From contig JALHQU010000059.1 in the NCBI GenBank assembly GCA_022841795.1, forward strand, positions 1 through 32,611: a stretch of DNA of 32,611 nucleotides. The letters run 5' to 3'. Source of the stretch: Fimbriiglobus sp. (GTDB lineage: Bacteria > Planctomycetota > Planctomycetia > Gemmatales > Gemmataceae). Below the pieces are notes generated by a model that did not search any database, was not told the origin of the DNA, and saw only the letters and a list, made by a program, of their open reading frames with translations. Both the position numbers and the translations under genes were made by a program. Positions 30,593 through 32,611 of this stretch are shown one piece after another (positions within the stretch are counted from its first letter, which is position 1; each line of letters begins with the position of its first letter).

Positions 30593-31480
30593 TCAGCCGA
30601 CCACCCGGTTGCGGCCGCGGCGCTTGGCCTCGTACAGCCGGTCGTCGGCCGCCTTGAGTAGGTCGGCGGCGGCGCGGTGGGCGTCGTCCAGGGTGGCCAC
30701 CCCGACGCTCAGGGTGACGTTCACCGTCACCCCGTCGAACGTGAACGGGGCGACCTCCACCAGCTTGCGGATGCGTTCGGCGGTGGCCACCGCCTGGGCG
30801 TGGTCGGTCTCCACCAGCACCATGCCGAACTCCTCCCCGCCGTACCGGGCGAACAGGTCCTCGCGGCGGATGGTCGGGCGGACGCGGCCGCTCAGCTCCC
30901 GCAGCACGTGGTCCCCGCACAGGTGCCCGTGCTGGTCGTTGATCGCCTTGAACTTGTCCAGGTCGAACAGCAGCACGGACAGCGGGCGGCGGTGCCGCAC
31001 CGCCCGCGCCACCTCGCGTTCGAGGAACTCCTCCAGGTACCGCCGGTTGTTGATCTGGGTCAGCCCGTCCACGATGGTCAACCGGTAGATCTCCTCGTGG
31101 TAGTGCGCCTCCACGTTCCCGCCGGACAGGAACCGGAAGATGGCGTTGCCCACGCGGATGTAGTCGCCGTCGCCGAGCTGGTGCGCGCCCTGCACCGGCG
31201 TGTCGTTCACGAACGTGCCGTTCAGGCTCTTCTGGTCGAGGATGAACACCCCGTCGCTGTTCGCCTCGACGATGGCGTGGGTGCGGGAGACGGAGTTGTC
31301 CTGAACGCGGATGTCCTGGTCGTCGCCGCGGCCGAGCACCACCCGCCCCGGCCCGAGCACGTGCCGCCGCCCCATGTCCGGGCCGGGCGGGTAAATGTGA
31401 ACCAGGCACCCGTCCCCGGTCTTGTCGGACGGGATGGCGGGCGGGGTGCCGACCCAGGTGTCGCCGCTGCGTTCGGACAT
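30593..31480 (-). CDS. FHA-GGDEF diguanylate cyclase
   Basis: A 295-residue cytoplasmic signalling protein. Residues about 25-120 form an FHA phosphothreonine-binding domain (VVLGRGDDQDIRVQD, SVSRTHAIVE, SLNGTFVND). Residues about 135-293 form a GGDEF domain with the active motif GGEEF in FARYGGEEFGMVLVE, metal-site FDLDKFKAINDQHGH and, five residues before GGEEF, an RRED inhibitory I-site. It therefore likely makes c-di-GMP, with feedback inhibition, under control of a threonine kinase; this coupling is inferred from the domains. The start ATG 31480 precedes the FHA domain. Confidence 0.94.
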   Translation of the reverse strand: MSERSGDTWVGTPPAIPSDKTGDGCLVHIYPPGPDMGRRHVLGPGRVVLGRGDDQDIRVQDNSVSRTHAIVEANSDGVFILDQKSLNGTFVNDTPVQGAHQLGDGDYIRVGNAIFRFLSGGNVEAHYHEEIYRLTIVDGLTQINNRRYLEEFLEREVARAVRHRRPLSVLLFDLDKFKAINDQHGHLCGDHVLRELSGRVRPTIRREDLFARYGGEEFGMVLVETDHAQAVATAERIRKLVEVAPFTFDGVTVNVTLSVGVATLDDAHRAAADLLKAADDRLYEAKRRGRNRVVG

Positions 31481-31631
31481 CGCCGTCGTCGGAGGGCAGG
31501 GGAACGGTTTAGCACACCATAGGTCAGATTTTCCGACGGAGTGTTGCCCGCGTCGGAATCCGCCCCGCCGGTCTCGGGCGGTGGCGGAAAAATCCGCACC
31601 GGGGCGAAAGTGGGCCGAGCGGCCGTCTGGG

Positions 31632-31691
31632 GTGTGGTCCGCACACGCCGTGTGCGGGTTTCCGACCGCACACGGCGTGTGCGGACCACAC
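31632..31691. repeat. Perfect 26-bp inverted repeat with near-palindromic arms
   Basis: Arms 31632-31657 and 31666-31691 pair perfectly with an 8-base loop. Each arm itself contains a near-palindrome (CCGCACACGCCGTGTGCGG). It lies between the stop of the upstream gene (31705) and the start of the GGDEF gene (31480), both on the - strand, and could end the first transcript. Confidence 0.9.
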
Positions 31692-31704
31692 TCCGGACCT
31701 GGGC

Positions 31705-32611
31705 TCACCGCCCGGCGGTCGAACTGATGCCCTGAATCCGCGCCTTCGGCTTGGTCAGATCGACCAGCACCGGGTTTGGAGTGACCGCCTCGCTGCGGTT
31801 CCCGGCCAGGTCCCAGGCGGTGAACTTCAGGTACACCTTCGGCCCGCCCAGAGTGGCCGGCGGCTGCCACGAGTACGACCCGGCGTTGTCGATGCGGTGC
31901 GGCTCCCTTGCCGGCCCGCCGCCCGCCGCCGGCACCACCTCCGGCGCCGTCACCGACTTCCACGGCCCGTTCGGCCCCTCGGCGTACTCGATGGCGACCG
32001 GCTCCTTGCCGAAGTTGCGGTCGGTCGCCTCCCAGTGCAGCATCAGGGCGTTGCGGTTGTTCGGGTCGGCGGTCGGCTGGAACACCTTGATCGCCGGCGG
32101 GGTGACGTCCACCCGCAGCCGCATCTCCGGGGCGGCGCCGGCGGTCGGCGCCCCGTCGCTCAGCCCGGCCCCGCTCACCGGCACCAGGGCGAACCCGTAG
32201 TCCCCCTCCACCTCCTTGTTGAACCGCGTGTCCAGCACCACCTTCAGCGGCGCCTCGCGGCCGTCGTGCTGGCTCCACCGCGTCCAGATGCGGCCGTCGT
32301 CGCGGGTGACGTACAGGTCGATGCGGGCCACCCCGGACGGCCCGCCGTCGAGCGTGTAGTTCAGGTCGAACCGCGGCGAGCGGGAGTATTGCACGGTCGG
32401 ATCGACGGGCGGAGCGGCAGGTGCCGCCGGCGGGGCGCCCATGCCGGTGCCGACGGCGATCGGCCGGCCGGATTCCGCGACCGTGGCCGGCTTGCTGGTA
32501 TCGGCCAGCGGCGGCGGAGCAGACGGAGCAATTGCGCGTTCCGTCGGGTCGATCGCCTTCGGCGGCGGCAGCGGGGCGGACGCGGCCGGCCCGCCGAACG
32601 CCCCGCCGGGC
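31705..32611 (-). CDS. 3' part of a Pro/Ala-rich protein with beta-sandwich domains (partial)
   Basis: The frame stays open to the window end, so the true start is outside; an internal Met at 32442 is not a convincing start. At least 301 residues are seen. The first visible part is Pro/Ala-rich (PPPKAIDPTERAIAPSAPPP). The rest looks like fibronectin/Ig-like beta sandwiches: YSRSPRFDLNYTLDGGPSGV, then MRLRVDVTPPAIKVFQPTAD, and YLKFTAWDLAGNRSEAVTPN, patterns typical of exported planctomycete proteins. No catalytic motif was seen. The role may be surface binding; this is inference. Confidence 0.8.
   Translation of the reverse strand, partial: PGGAFGGPAASAPLPPPKAIDPTERAIAPSAPPPLADTSKPATVAESGRPIAVGTGMGAPPAAPAAPPVDPTVQYSRSPRFDLNYTLDGGPSGVARIDLYVTRDDGRIWTRWSQHDGREAPLKVVLDTRFNKEVEGDYGFALVPVSGAGLSDGAPTAGAAPEMRLRVDVTPPAIKVFQPTADPNNRNALMLHWEATDRNFGKEPVAIEYAEGPNGPWKSVTAPEVVPAAGGGPAREPHRIDNAGSYSWQPPATLGGPKVYLKFTAWDLAGNRSEAVTPNPVLVDLTKPKARIQGISSTAGR

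Noticed and set aside
30593-32278. 561-residue reading of the GGDEF gene extended upstream
   Set aside because: The extension runs out of frame through the neighbouring beta-sandwich gene and the palindrome; the ATG at 31480 fits the FHA domain start.
1-32611. tRNA, rRNA, SRP RNA, CRISPR arrays, insertion sequences or prophage genes
   Set aside because: None was recognised by eye. Branched palindromes looked tRNA-like at 7239-7345 but lack the T-loop and anticodon pattern. A covariance-model search would be needed to exclude small RNAs.

Overview
The window reads as chromosomal DNA of a high-GC planctomycete, most likely of the Gemmata lineage (Gemmataceae). The lineage call is inference. 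It rests on a DUF1501 protein with a twin-arginine signal, a secreted DUF1080 protein, a secreted HEAT-repeat protein, an ECF sigma factor with a membrane anchor and exported tail, a small LExLExRExPS-type protein, strong GC bias that produces many long shadow frames, and many long intergenic palindromes.

Layout. 1-5150: palindromic repeat, HEAT-repeat protein (-), degenerate receiver protein (-), dapB (+) convergent with dacB (-). 5300-8760: zinc-ribbon membrane protein with a polyampholyte tail, small secreted protein, DUF4241-like protein and a Dabb-domain protein, all +. 8900-13610: short hypothetical, TPR-AAA+ ATPase directly followed by a TPR membrane protein, and leuC. 13674-13814 (-): 46-residue polyproline protein with its own promoter. 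14216-18202 (+): membrane-tethered ECF sigma factor, a selenoprotein N (SELENON) homolog, and two small membrane proteins. 18447-23518: DUF1501 protein, ubiE/menG (-), LURP-one-like protein, M24 peptidase, DUF1080 protein (-). 23628-29025 (+): translation cluster ffh, rpsP, trmD, rplS, a small Cys/His-rich protein, yraN, tyrS. 29086-32611 (-): M20 amidohydrolase, FHA-GGDEF diguanylate cyclase, and the 3'-terminal part of a Pro/Ala-rich protein that runs off the window.

Main discovery. The frame opening at 16149 does not end at the TGA at 17007-17009. The same frame continues to a TGA at 17346-17348, and the joined 399-residue product matches selenoprotein N along its length, with the motif SC-U-G exactly at the TGA. 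Just downstream lies a hairpin with apical loop AGGUCU, the loop of the E. coli fdhF SECIS element. An automatic annotation would break this gene into a truncated protein plus a TTG-started fragment.

Second theme. Intergenic gaps are filled with long, often perfect inverted repeats of several unrelated families. In many cases the stop codon of the preceding gene lies inside the repeat arm. One copy pair shows a compensatory base-pair change, which suggests the folded form is kept. No tRNA, rRNA, CRISPR array or insertion sequence was recognised.
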